A stretch of 64,000 nt of DNA, from contig CAJNDS010002550.1 of the NCBI GenBank assembly GCA_905221605.1, positions 305,431 through 369,430 of the forward strand. Direction: 5' to 3'. Below, one piece after another: positions 34,262-45,800 of this stretch; position 1 is the first letter of the stretch; each line of letters begins with the position of its first letter. The position numbers and the translations under genes were made by a program. The notes below the pieces were generated by a model. It saw only the letters and a list, made by a program, of their open reading frames with translations, was not told the DNA's origin and did no database searches. The DNA comes from Symbiodinium natans (lineage: Eukaryota; Sar; Dinophyceae; Suessiales; Symbiodiniaceae).

Positions 34262-35394
34262 GCTTAGGAAGTCCCCACCTTGCTTAGGTTTCCGGGTTTA
34301 GGGTTTAGGGTTTAGGGTTTAGGGTTTAGGGTTAGGGTTCACGGGGTCAGGTGCTGGGATGCCCGCCCTTGATTCCCTTTTTTGTTGGTCTGGGATCCGT
34401 TCTAAACCCTAGACCCTAAACCCTAAGCCCTAAACCCTAAACCCTGAACCCCATTGATCCAAGAAGGGTGCCCTTCTTCATCCGAGGTTGCTGGGGAGCC
34501 TGGGGTTGTGGGTACTAATTAAGCCCCCAAACTCGAAATTCTACATGTTGACGATCAGAAGGGGATCCTACTACTTGAGGTCTATATTAGAGAGGTCCCT
34601 TCTTTTCGTACCCCCAAATAAGCCGAAGAAACAACCCTGCGACAGGTCCCACGCTGGCTTCGTCTCTGTCCCTGTGGGCCAGCGCCCTCAGCTCCAGCGA
34701 CCCCTTTGTGTTTCGAGTTGGGGAGCAACAAAGCCCTAAACCTTTAGAATTAAGTTTATTTGATGTTGTATTATATAAATATTCATAGAATAAGTATAAG
34801 GATTTGATGGTGGTTGATGCTAAACACCTAAGCCCGAAGCCCGAAGCGCTGAGCCCTAAGCCCTAAACCATACCTCTTATGATCCCAAGACCACAAAATG
34901 CAACTGGGTTTGGGGCTTGTGGCTTTGAGAGCTTGTACATGTGAAGGTTGTTCTTAAGTAGAGCCGCGCCCTCAGAAGTACTTCTTATACTACAGCCCGT
35001 GTAAAGTGGACCCACCCCTCCCCTCAATAGAAAGATAGCCCGAACAACACCCCCCCCCTCCTCCCAAACCCCACGAGGTCTAGGGTCTAGGGTTTAAGGT
35101 TGGGAGTTTGGGGTCTAGGGTTCAAATCAGCAAATCAGGGTCCCCTCATTCTAGAAGTCTATGAAAAAATGTCATCTCCTGAACACGAAACCTCTTCTGT
35201 CTCACGAAGTCTGAACAGAAGCAGCGGAATCTCTTTGGGGCTTAGGGGCTGAATATACCTCAACCCTACACCCTAAACCCCAAATCTAAACCCTCACCCT
35301 AAACCCTAAACCCTAAACCCTAAACCCTAAACCCCATGGAAGCCTACCGGGGTACGGGCTCGAGTCGTAATTCCATGATCTCACGCACTCGCAG

Positions 35395-35427
35395 TGACAG
35401 GTGCCGAGGTGGTCCTGCAAGGACGGG
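35395..35427 (+). CDS. Possible exon with KH-domain-like GRG motif
   Basis: TGAEVVLQGRG after cactcgcag. This resembles the loop of KH RNA-binding domains of the SF1/KHDC4 type (TG-x-x-V-x-(L/I)-x-G-x-G). The match is only eleven residues; the rest of the domain was not found nearby. Confidence 0.3.
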
Positions 35428-35962
35428 GCTGCAGTTGGCTTCAGAAGTAAGTGAAGGGCTTAGGGTTTAGGGTTTAGGGTTTAGGGTTTAGGGTTTGGGG
35501 TTTAGGATTTAGGGTTTAGGGTTTAGGGTTTAGGGTTTAGGGTTTAGGGTTTATGAGTTAGAGTTGAGGGTCTAGGGTTTAGGGTGTTCTGCTAGGAGGG
35601 ACTTCACACTCAGTCCCTCTGCCATTGAAGGTTCAGGCTTCAGGAGGTTTCTAAGGGCAAGTGGCCTGAAACCCTAAACACTAAACCCTCAGGCCCTAAA
35701 CCCTGAAGAGTAGCAGGGACGGTCATGTACTGCATCAAGCAAGCCGGTGTGTTGTGCAGGTTGCAATTGCAGTACTGTTGGGGCATAAACCTTAAGGCTT
35801 CCCTAAACCCTGAACCCTAAACCCTGGACCCTGAAGCCTAAGCCCCAAACCCTAAAGCCTTAAACCTAATCCCTAACCCCTAAACCCTAAACCCCACCCC
35901 AAAAGCGAAGGCGTGTGAAGCACAAAAACCCTGAAGTCGTTGGTGGCAGCAGGAGAGAATGA

Positions 35963-36065
35963 CAGAAACAGAGAAAGAGAGAGAGAGAGAGAGGGAGAGG
36001 GAGAGGGAGAGGGAGAGAGAGAGAGACAAGGAAGGAAGGAATGAAGGAAGGAAGGAAAGAAAGCA
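35963..36065. repeat. (GA)n/(GGAGA)n/(GAAG)n microsatellite
   Basis: Purine-only strand of about 100 bp; nearby frames of Glu/Arg or Ser/Leu runs are artefacts. Confidence 0.9.
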
Positions 36066-36415
36066 AAAGAGAGATACAGAAAGAAGAGAAGTGGGTTTTA
36101 TGCCGATGCCATCCGTTTGCGCAACTCTAGAGATGGCAATCGAGATTGCGCCCATGTGATCTGCAGGAAAGAAAGGCGGCAAACAGTCAGCGGGGATACG
36201 GCTCCTGGGCTTCGGGGATACACTGGCAGGCCAGATGTTGAGCTTCCAAGGTTATGGTTTAGGGACATGTAGGTTTTGGGGTTTAGGGTTTAGGGTTTAG
36301 GGTTCAGGGCTTAGGGTTTAGGAGTCAGGGTTCAGAGTTTAAGGTACTTTTGTTCGCGCATCGGAGTTCCGCGGGGTATGCCGCATCTTTGCGCTTGCTG
36401 AGACATCCCTTTTAG

Positions 36416-36446
36416 CACTAAAGGAGTGCCAGGCCGGGGTGTCCAG
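36416..36446 (+). CDS. Possible exon
   Basis: LKECQAGVS between ccttttag and CCAG|gtttaa; the open frame may extend upstream (FRGVCRIFALAETSLLA), making a longer exon from about 36367. Confidence 0.3.
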
Positions 36447-36849
36447 GTTTAACCCTAAACCCTAAACCCTAAACTAAACACTAAACCCTAAACCCTAAAC
36501 CCTAATTTGGCTTACGGGTTATAAGGGTTCTTCTGTTCGGATACGGCAAGTGCTTGACAGAGACAAAGGAGTCCATATCGCAAGGCTGACTTAAGGCTTC
36601 TCTAGGGTTCCAAGTATGGACCTTTAAGTTGGGTCCTCAATTCATCTCCCGGGTGCCTTCACCCTAAGCTTTATAGACCCTCTTAGTAGCTGAAGGAGTA
36701 CACTTTACACTGTTGGGGATACCATAGTCCCCTTTCGAACTGAAAGTGTACACTTTTGTGGGGCTTATGAACTCAGCAACTAAGCTCTACAGACCTTAAA
36801 TCCTAAACCCTGAAACCCTAAACCCAAAGCCCCGTGGCTTTCATTCCAG

Positions 36850-36935
36850 AAGCGATCCGTCCGGGAAGGCATGCGAGGGAAGGAGCAGCCCTTATCTCCA
36901 AGCTGCCAGCTGAGCCTCCGCGTCGGGGCCTCCCA
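36850..36935 (+). CDS. Possible exon
   Basis: KRSVREGMRGKEQPLSPS after cattccag; several AG|C and GC options downstream. CCCTAAA array follows. Confidence 0.3.
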
Positions 36936-37187
36936 GCTTTCATTTTTTCTAACCCTAAACCCTAAACCCTAAACCCTACACCCCAAATTCTAAACCGTAA
37001 ACCCTTAACCCTTAACCCTAAACCCTAAGCCCTAAACCACTTCGTCGTCAGATGGCCACGGACCTGCAGGGTTCCTGGTGGGCCCTTCAGGGATATTCGA
37101 CATTTTCCTTCGTTGCTGGGTTTCAGGGGCATCACATTCCCCTTACTTCCTTTTTTAGGGTTTAGGGTTTAGGGTTTAGGGTTTAGG

Positions 37188-37302
37188 GCTAGGACCCGGA
37201 GTGGGCCCCTATTTCCTCTTTTTTTAGGGTTGGGGTTCCCTTACAACCCCCTGAAAACCAAAAAGGGCACCCTTTATTCCTAGCTCACTTTCTGAGTCTA
37301 GC
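37188..37302. repeat. Foldback element, family CTAGGACCC, copy 3
   Basis: ctaggacccggagtgggccc ... ggttggggttcccttacaacc ... aaaagggcaccctttattcc ... gagtctagc. Confidence 0.75.
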
Positions 37303-37309
37303 CCTAAAC

Positions 37310-38040
37310 CCTAAACCCTAAACCCTCAACCCTAAACCCTAAGCCTTAAACCCTAAACCCCATTTTTGAGGAAGATTTGTTCAGGAGGGTGTTTAGTTGA
37401 GGGCCATCCGAGGTTCTGGCTTAGTGGTTTAGGGTTTAGGGTGTAGGGTTTAGGGTATAGGGTTTAGGGTTTAGGGTTTAGGGTGTAGGGTTTAGGGTTT
37501 AGGGTGTAGGGTTTAGGGTTTAGGGTTTAGGGTTGAGAGCCATGGGGCGATTCTCAGTGGAAAGGCAGAGACGCAGCGGTTTCTTAAAGCATTTAAAATC
37601 TCGACATCTTGATGCGGCAGCCGGGGCTTACAACCTCAATGTAACCTCAAATATCCAAGAACAAGTTCAGCCATGTCGCAAATCGTCTTAAGTCTTTCAA
37701 ATCTTGACACAGCACATTATCATTGTGAGTATCGCTGTCGCTGTCATTCTTATCGTTCCTGTTGTTATTGCTGCTGTTTCTGCTGTTGGCTTTACGCTTG
37801 TAGCACCTGAGGTTTGACGATCACTGTGCAGGATTCCTGGTCGCAGCTGTCTCTGACACCAGGGGCGACGCTGCGTTGCTTACGCCTGACTGCGCGATGC
37901 TGGCGTCAGCAAGTGCAGCTGAATCTGTGTCCGGACGGTTATGCTGAGATGGTGTGCCAAAGAACCCGTTTGGCATCTGAAGCGGCTTCAGCGAGTCTGC
38001 ATCCCAATATTCACAGCTTCGGCGCCCTTTCACAGCAAAC
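37310..38040. other. No gene seen: repeats and unassigned sequence
   Basis: 37310-37533 is CCCTAAA then TTTAGGG/TGTAGGG. 37560-38040 is unique sequence with a (T/G)CTGT-rich stretch and an 81-codon frame (37814-38059) that lacks clear splice sites; it could hide an exon but I cannot support one. Confidence 0.4.
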
Positions 38041-38562
38041 CCGAAACCCTAAACCCTAAACCCTAAACCCTAAACCCTAAACCCTAAACCCTAAACCCCA
38101 AACCCGAAGACTTGCATTCTGCCACCAACTCATGAACGATCGGGTAGAAACCTCGATCCTACTGCAAAAGTAAACCCTTAACCCTTAACCCTTAACCCTA
38201 AACCCTAAACCCTAAACCCTAAACCCTAAAATCCCTAGACCCTGAACAAAATATGGTCCCTTTTGGGGTCCTGATGGTAAGGCGGCCCCTCTTATCTGTA
38301 GGGTACCCAACAAGAATCTATCAGTTTGAGAGGTGACCATAGGATTTAGGGTTTTGGGTTGAGGGGAAGCCCTAAACCCCCTTTTCCTAAACCTCAAACT
38401 CCGCAAAAACCCTACGGGCTCTGAACAGGGCATGAGGTACCCTACATAATCCTTTGAAGGCTAGGGGAAGTCAGGTACCTAATTGCCAGTTTCCCTAAGA
38501 ACCTCTAGGAAACCCTAAAACCTTAACCCTAAACCCTAAACCCTAAACCCACCAAAGCCCAG

Positions 38563-38591
38563 CCGAGGCGTTGAAGACGCAGGGCTGGGAC
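38563..38591 (+). CDS. Possible exon, next upstream of ASS1
   Basis: EALKTQGWD between agcccag and donor GAC|gtgacg. It could be part of an ASS1 leader or belong to the preceding gene. Confidence 0.3.
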
Positions 38592-39586
38592 GTGACGCCC
38601 ACAGCCTGAAACGCAGCGGAGGCTTTCGTAGGCCCACGAAGAGAAAACAAGAGCTGCGGTTGAGGGTTTAGGTTTTACAATTGGTTCTTAGGGTTCAAGG
38701 TTCGAGGTATGAAGCCCTAAACCCTAAACCCTACACCCTACTGTAAACCCTAAACGCTACACCCTACACCCTACACCCTAAACCCTACACCCTAAACCCT
38801 AAACCCTAAACCTCAAACCCTAAACCCTAAACTAAACCCTTGCGGCGATGTTATCTTGAGGAGTGTCAGGTTTGAGGGGCCTTCGGGGCTAGAAGGGTGC
38901 ATTCTCAGAAGCTGTTGCCAAAACCCCTGAAACTTCTGAGCGCTTAGGGCTTAGGGTTTAGGGTTAATGCCTGAACCCCGGGGTAGTGGAGAACGCCAAC
39001 CGGAGCTCCCAATGACGTTTCTCGGAGGGGGCTGAGATGGCGGGCCGGACAGCGCGTTAGCCAGGCCGGATGCACGGCGAGCCGCTCCCCCACCCACCCA
39101 CACACACACAGAGACACACACGCCTGAACCCTAAATCCTAAGCCCTACTGCCTTATCTAAGGCTAAGCGGCTAAACAAGCTATGAAAGAAGCCATATTTA
39201 GGTCCAGTTCCGGGCATGTACACCCCCTGACCCGTACTACGCCCGAAACCCCGAACCCTAAACGTGAAACGCGCTAAGCCCGAAACCCCAAAAACTAGAC
39301 ATGCCTGAACCATAAATACCAAACGGCTTTAACTACATAGGTTGGGCACCCATACAGTTCTTCGGGGGAAACACCAATATCCTGTCGCATGTATATTTTG
39401 GTTTTGAAGGAGACCCTTTTTCGGCCTAGGGCTTCGACCAACGCCTAGGAGGGTTTGGGTTTAGGGTTTCGGGTTTCGGTTTCGGGTTTCGGGTTTAGGG
39501 TTTAGGGTTTACGGTCTATGACCGACCCTTGAGAAGCAGCTGCGAGTAACACGACACATTAGGCAGGATTCAAGGGCTTAGTGTTT

Positions 39587-39678
39587 ACCAGGACGGGCGA
39601 TTATACCCGAAAACCCCGTAAAAGGCCCTTTTACAGGTTTGATGATGGGGATTATAGGGCCGAATAGCCCGTCCTGGT
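39587..39678. repeat. Foldback element, family CCAGGACGGGC, copy 1
   Basis: accaggacgggcgattat ... aaaaggccctttta ... aatagcccgtcctggt, just upstream of ASS1 exon 1. Confidence 0.8.
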
Positions 39679-39790
39679 GGGGGCTGAGGGAACGGACCCC
39701 TATAAGCCCTAAACCCTAAACTCTAGGCACAATGCCCCAATGCCCTTCTGGTGTGCACCGTCGGCATGTCAGCGTCAAGCGACATCTCAG

Positions 39791-39873
39791 CGCGCGCGCC
39801 CGGCTACCCGGAAGTTCATCCAAGCCATGCCCGCGAACGGCGGCCTGAATGAGTCTCCCATCCTGAAGAAGCC
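39791..39873 (+). CDS. ASS1: ASS1 exon 1 (tentative N-terminal exon)
   Basis: Follows a tctcag acceptor and reads ...RKFIQAMPANGG then LNESPILKKP. With a GC donor (gcctgg at 39874) it leaves two bases that join the first base of the PP-loop exon to give KKP-YVENGD, which keeps phase. The spacing of ILKKP before the nucleotide-binding loop resembles the N-terminus of ASS proteins. The ATG at 39826-39828 (MPANGG) could be the start, or the sequence could be a longer leader or transit peptide with more exons upstream. The assignment rests on phase and position, not on strong similarity. Confidence 0.5.
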
Positions 39874-42800
39874 GCCTGGACTTATGGTAGTCTCTTTAAG
39901 TAGGGCTCCTGCTTTATAGGGTCATATATTGGGGTTCTTATGAGGGTATGTTAAGGTATAAGGGTAACAGATTAAGAGGCCACCGGCCCTTATAAGCCTG
40001 GAGTCGAAATTGGCTTTCCTCTATTCAGGGCACCTGGTTTCTTAAGATTCCCTAAACCCTAAACCCTAAACCCTTCTAACCTTTAAACCCTGAACCATAA
40101 TCAGTTTACATGTCGAGGGCTTAGAGCTGATATGGAGGAATGTCACCGGGGGTTCCGGTCAGAGCACCATCAGGAGATCCTAAGCTATCCATCTTGTCTG
40201 CCCTCTGCCCCGAAAGAGGACCCCAACCTTAGCAAGCCTTACTTAGCCCTAAACCCTAAACCCTAAACCCAAAACCCTAAACCCTTTAGCCCTTTACTGT
40301 CCATTGGGGTCCTGTGCATCCTGGGACCATGCAGACACCTCACGCGCCACGCTGATCTTGGGGGATCGGGCGAATTTGTGACCCTACACCTGGGGGTTAT
40401 GAAATAAGGGTTTAGGGTTTAGGGTTTCCTGTTTAGGGTTTAGGTCCCCTTCAGGGACATAGCCACATCTTTGTTTTCCACTGGAACCTCTTAAGAGCCC
40501 TAAGTAACCCTGAACCCAAATTGCCTTAAGGGGGACTTTGTAACACGTGAAGAAGACCTCGGTCGGCTCCGCGTGTCTATCGGGGTCTTCTGGGATGAAC
40601 TCATCTAGGGGTTAGGGTTTAGGGTTTAGGGTTTAGGGTTTAGGGTTTAGGGTTTAGGGTTTAGGGTTTAGGGTTTAGACTTTTGGTGGGGTGTCGGGGC
40701 ATGCTTAGGTACGTGGAGAACGGCGATGTTGTCGGCATCTGCGTCAGCGGTGGCTTGGACTCGAAGACCGTGGCGCTGAGGCTACGCCTGGCAGGCGTGA
40801 AGGCGCCAGGGGCTTGGTTGTCATGTTTAGGGTTTAGGGGTTTGGGGTTAGGGGTTTAGGGTTTAGGGATTAGGGTTTAGGGTTTAGGGTTTAGGGTATT
40901 AGGGGTTTAAGTGTTTAGGAGTTTAGGGATTTGGAGTGGGCATGTCCTAACAAGTTTGGCCCCAAAATGCTTGGTTGTCATACTTGGTAGCCCAGTGGTA
41001 CCCTTTTGCCCTTTTTTGGGTTCAAGGTTTCCTTGAAAAGTAACCAACCGCGAGAAGGGTACCCTTTACTTATAAGTTGGTTCCTGGGCTACCAAGTATA
41101 TTTAGGGTTTAGTGGTTTAGGGGTTTGGGGTGGGCATTCGCAGGTGTTCCCCCCTCCCCACCCCTGATTTTTTGGCAGCACCCTTAAGAACCCTAAACCC
41201 TGAACCCTAAACCCTATACGGGGGCAACCGAAGGGGAAAGGGGAAAGAAACCAACCCTTAACAGTTGCCTATATGGATTTCCCAGATCGAACCAGTAAGA
41301 GAAGAATCCCACCCTAGAGGGAAAGACTAAGGGAGAAGGGTCGGGACTACTACCTCCCACAAGACCCAACACCCAACACACGGACACAACCTTTTCAACG
41401 AAAAGCGGACGGCTCGGGGCCATCTTGAGCCAAATATCCGGGTTCATTGACCCATCCAACCTTCAACACTAACTCCTTTCTACAATACCAATTGCAGCTC
41501 CGCACTCCCCCTGTCCTAGGATTTCCTAGGACACCTTGGAGGTGCAGATGTTTTGGCCAAAAACTGCCATTAAAGCAGCAGCCAGCTGCTTGAAATGCAA
41601 AATATGGTTTAACGTCATCCAGGACGGAATTATAGCACATTGGCTAACCCACTAACCACAGAGAATCTCTTTTCACCATGATCCTCTCATCACTGAAGAC
41701 TCCTTGGCCTTCTTCACCACAAACCGTGGTCTTCGCTACGCGAAAAGCTACTGACTTCTACTATCAGGGATTTCCATACCCTTAATAGTAACCACCACAT
41801 TGTCAGCACATTGGCTGTTCCAGCGCACCTGTCTCCAGAAAGAGAAAAACCATCCCTTCATCCATACCATCCAATCACTTCTTTTTCCGATTGTTGGCAA
41901 TCTTGAGGTGAAGTTGTAGCAGAATATACTCCAGGTCCGAAACTGTAAGCACAGGATCCTGTACGCACCTTTGAATTGAGGATACCAATCCTTCTCTCTT
42001 TGCGTCCTCAATCGCTTGGCACGATTGACCCAGCTCTGCATTCACAGTTGTAGACACGGGTACATCCGCATCAGATGGACGATCCTTTTCCTCAGGACCT
42101 TGCACCATTACCACCTCTTCTTTTTTTGGGACTCTGACTTTTCTCCCTCTTCTTTGTCTTTCCACCGACATTTGACTTTGTGCGCGTCTTCGAGGATTTT
42201 TCCACTGCAGAAGCCACCACATTGGATGTTGATCCACCCTTCTCAATGATCGTCGGCATCTTCTTCGGCTTTGGAACCATGAGAGTGTAAGGATCTTCGA
42301 TAGCTGCAGCTTTCCTCTTCTTTTTTACCTTTTTCTTCTCTTCTTCAACGGCAACCTCCGTCTCCGAAGTCTCAACCACTTCTTTTTCGGCAGGAATATC
42401 CTTGCTGGACTCCCTTTCTAGGGACCTCTTTTTGCCTCTTTTGGGATCCTTTTCTTCTCCCAAATTGGCTCGCTCATACCATATCCTCAGGTCATTGACC
42501 CATTCTTCCACCTCCGCGAGCGAAACCTCATACGACTTCACTACTTCGAGAAGTTCCAGCACGGTCAACATTTCAGTGGTCCACGAAACCCATTCTTGAT
42601 CCATTTGGTCAGTATCTCCAGTGAACTTCAGGAGTTTGAACAATGGGTCCGCCTCTGCTCGAGCCAAATCTGGCTTGCCACCGGACAGAAATGAAATCGC
42701 CTCCATCAACAGTTCCGTCATTTTGGTATCTTCGTCATAAACCATAAAATCCTCCTCATCATCATCGAACTGTTCAGGAGAGATCTCCTTTTCTCCACCA

Positions 42801-45800
42801 TTTGCACCAGACTTTCTCCTTGGACCATCCCTTGGGGGCGTCCTTGGAGACCTTGGCCTCTGTTCATCCAGCGGAACACCATGCTCGAAGACACACCTGT
42901 CACCATAACGACACTTCCCAGACCGAGCAAACTGGACGCACCTCACACCAGTTGCATCATGCGAGAACCCACAATCCTTTCCAGCGAAACATTCTCTCCC
43001 TGCCACATAGTATTTGCACCAATACGAAGGTAGCATCACATCATCTTCGGAATGGATGAATTTACAGTCTTCACCAAATTTGCAGCGATCTTTTCCCTTG
43101 CTGAACCAATAGCAGAAGCCTTTCTTCCTCTTCTCCAAGCGCTCTGCCTCATACCGGTCCATAGGGCGATTGTGCTCTACATGAACATTGCCATGTACCT
43201 GGGGACTGCTCCCTTCACCCGACGTGCTATCAGTATTTGGTGCTTGGAGTACAGCTGGAAAACCTGGCCTTGGTCCTACCACCTTCATGATTGGGTTTCC
43301 GCCAACTCCTGAGCCATGCTGAGACGATCCAAAAACATTGAACATCTTCGTGAAGGCCTTTCTAGTGCCAATCTTCTGCACCCTTTTGATTGGACGTTTC
43401 ATTGCTCCAACCTTGCATCCAGATGCGTTCAAACGACACAACCTCCTATACCCAGCTCTATATCCCTTCTTCCAAAGAGCCATAAGAATTTTAGAGGCAG
43501 TAACATTCTCCACCTCTACCTTTTCAAATGGTCCCTCACTTCCCGGAACAACCCCATCCATATCTGAAGACCTTTCCATCTTTTTTGACACCACTTCGTC
43601 GAGGTAGTCTTCCGAGATCCAGGGTAAGTTCCTCTTAGAGGAAGGATTGTCATCATTGTTTGGTCCTTCACCCGGATACCCTTTTGTGCTGTCAAAGATC
43701 TTACCAGTAGTGCGGTCCTGCATAGAGAAATTCGAAGCCACGCGGGAGTACACTGACCACAAGAAAATCCTTGTGTCCGCCAGTCTTGATGACCCACTGG
43801 ATGTCTCCTCTTCCGGAGAAACTTCTGGCGCTTTGCCATCCCCTCCAGTGTCACCACTTATCTCACCTCCAGCATCTTCAATGGGAATAAGGGATTCATT
43901 GTTCCCTTGATCAAGTACCGCATCCTCTGGTCCAAGAACTTCCAGCACCGCTGTCGAAGGATCCACCTCTTCATCAGCATCGTCGTCCATCCTTTTCCAG
44001 AGAGCCTCCAATTGGTCCGCACAAGTCACCGCTTGAAGGAACTCCATCAACCGGGCCCTCCCGCGCTGCCAGAGAAATTCCGAAACCATCACCGACCCCT
44101 GGGCTCCAAGATTCAGGAACGGGTGAACCATTTTGGCTACCCTCGCCATAAGTTCAATGTGAACTTCCATGCCTGGACTGCGACTCCAATCATAGGCAAT
44201 TGCCTCCATAGCAGTTCCAAACTTGTCAGTATTTTTGAATTCCCCTTCCAGACCAGGAGACAACAAGGCACCCATCACCGAAAGAGGGTAATTTCCCACC
44301 GCCGGCAAGCACGGGTTGTCATGGAACGAATGATGCAGGTCACAATAATGTCCTTGATCTCTCCTTTGAAAAAGGAGTGCTCCAGTCCCTAGCTGGGCAT
44401 TCATTTCATCCACTTGAACCATTTCAGCACATATCCTCTGTGCCATGTACGCCATTGCTGGCCAGACGGAACGATCGGTCAGACCGCGACGCATAACCCA
44501 ATCAGTTGTTGGCGACTGAATCAGCGTCCTTGGATCATACACCAGAACTACCATCGCACCGTCACCCATTGACTGATCAGCATCGTCCTCCAGTGCCAGG
44601 TTCTCATCCTGTTCGCTTGCACCCTCGGATGACATGCTAATAACCAAATTTCGATCCATCTTATTGGACCCTTTTTGGCAGTCTCTTTGCCCCACAGGCA
44701 ACTTGCCAACAGCAACCTTCCAATAAATCCGAGTCAGAAGGCCTTTAACCAGCAATTGCTGAAGGTCATTCTTCACCGGACAAACATCCAATATCTTCGC
44801 ACCATCACCACGGAGTTCATTGCTCCCACCTTCTCCTTCTTTTTGGTCAGTCTCCTCGCCAGAAATTTGTACTGCTCCTTCCGGCGCCGTCTCCTGTCCA
44901 GCCACTTCTTGCCCAGGAAGAACTTGAGCGCTTTCAGAGACATTCACCTGTCCAGCAACACCTTGCCCAGGTAAAACCTCATCCGTGGAGCCCACCGCCA
45001 GCGAACCAACCATAACTGAACCATCCCTTGCTCTTTTTTGAGACCGTTCAGCTCGACGAGAAGGTTGTGGTAGCGAAAAAACTTGTGAAGTCACTTCTTG
45101 GCGGGTCTCCCCCCGCGACGCTTTGTCGCGCCCTTCGCCAAGGTGAACCGATTTTTTCGGCCCGTCATTGGAGCCTGAAGAACCACTTTGCGGAACATTG
45201 CCACGATTCGCAGTTCTCTGTGAATCCCTTTCTTGCAAAAAGATTTCCTTCAGGCGTTGCGCGGCATTGGTCTCCTCTTCGCTTGAATCGCTTGAGGAAG
45301 CGGCATACGAGACCAAGGCCTCCGCCTGTTCATCATCATCCACCACATCTGCCCACGCTCTGCTGAACCGATACGACAACCCACCACGAGGCTTCAGTTC
45401 CAGTGGCTTCGGCTTTTCCACCACTTCCGCCGGTTGCACTAGTCGTTGTGACCGAGAGCGTGGCACCTGTCGCACCTGTTTTTTGTCCAGCAAGGGCCTT
45501 CCCCTTCTCACAGGGTTTGATCTTGACCGATACTTTTTTGTTGGTGGATTCACCGGCAGCATTCCAACTCCCACCAACCGCAGCTTCTGTACGCACAGCG
45601 GAGACCTCTGCGCAAGCGTCCAACCATCACGGTACCTGACCTTATCAAAAAGCTCCCGATAGGAGCCTCTCGGCATGGTTTTTGCACCGGAGTCTTCAGC
45701 TTCACGCACCTGAGTGAGGGTTCGCACCGCCGCTCTTCCAGTTCCTTTGCTCCCAGAAGATTGTTGTACCCGTACAGATGCATCAGAAGGAACTGCTTTT

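Noticed and set aside
40105-40225. Extra ASS1 exon between exons 1 and 2 (ADMEECHRGFRSEHH frame)
   Set aside because: Exons 1 and 2 already join in phase, and no matching donor is visible; left out for lack of support.
41214-41459. 81-codon frame, identical at 49744-49986
   Set aside because: Lies inside the LTR; appears twice only because the LTR is duplicated.
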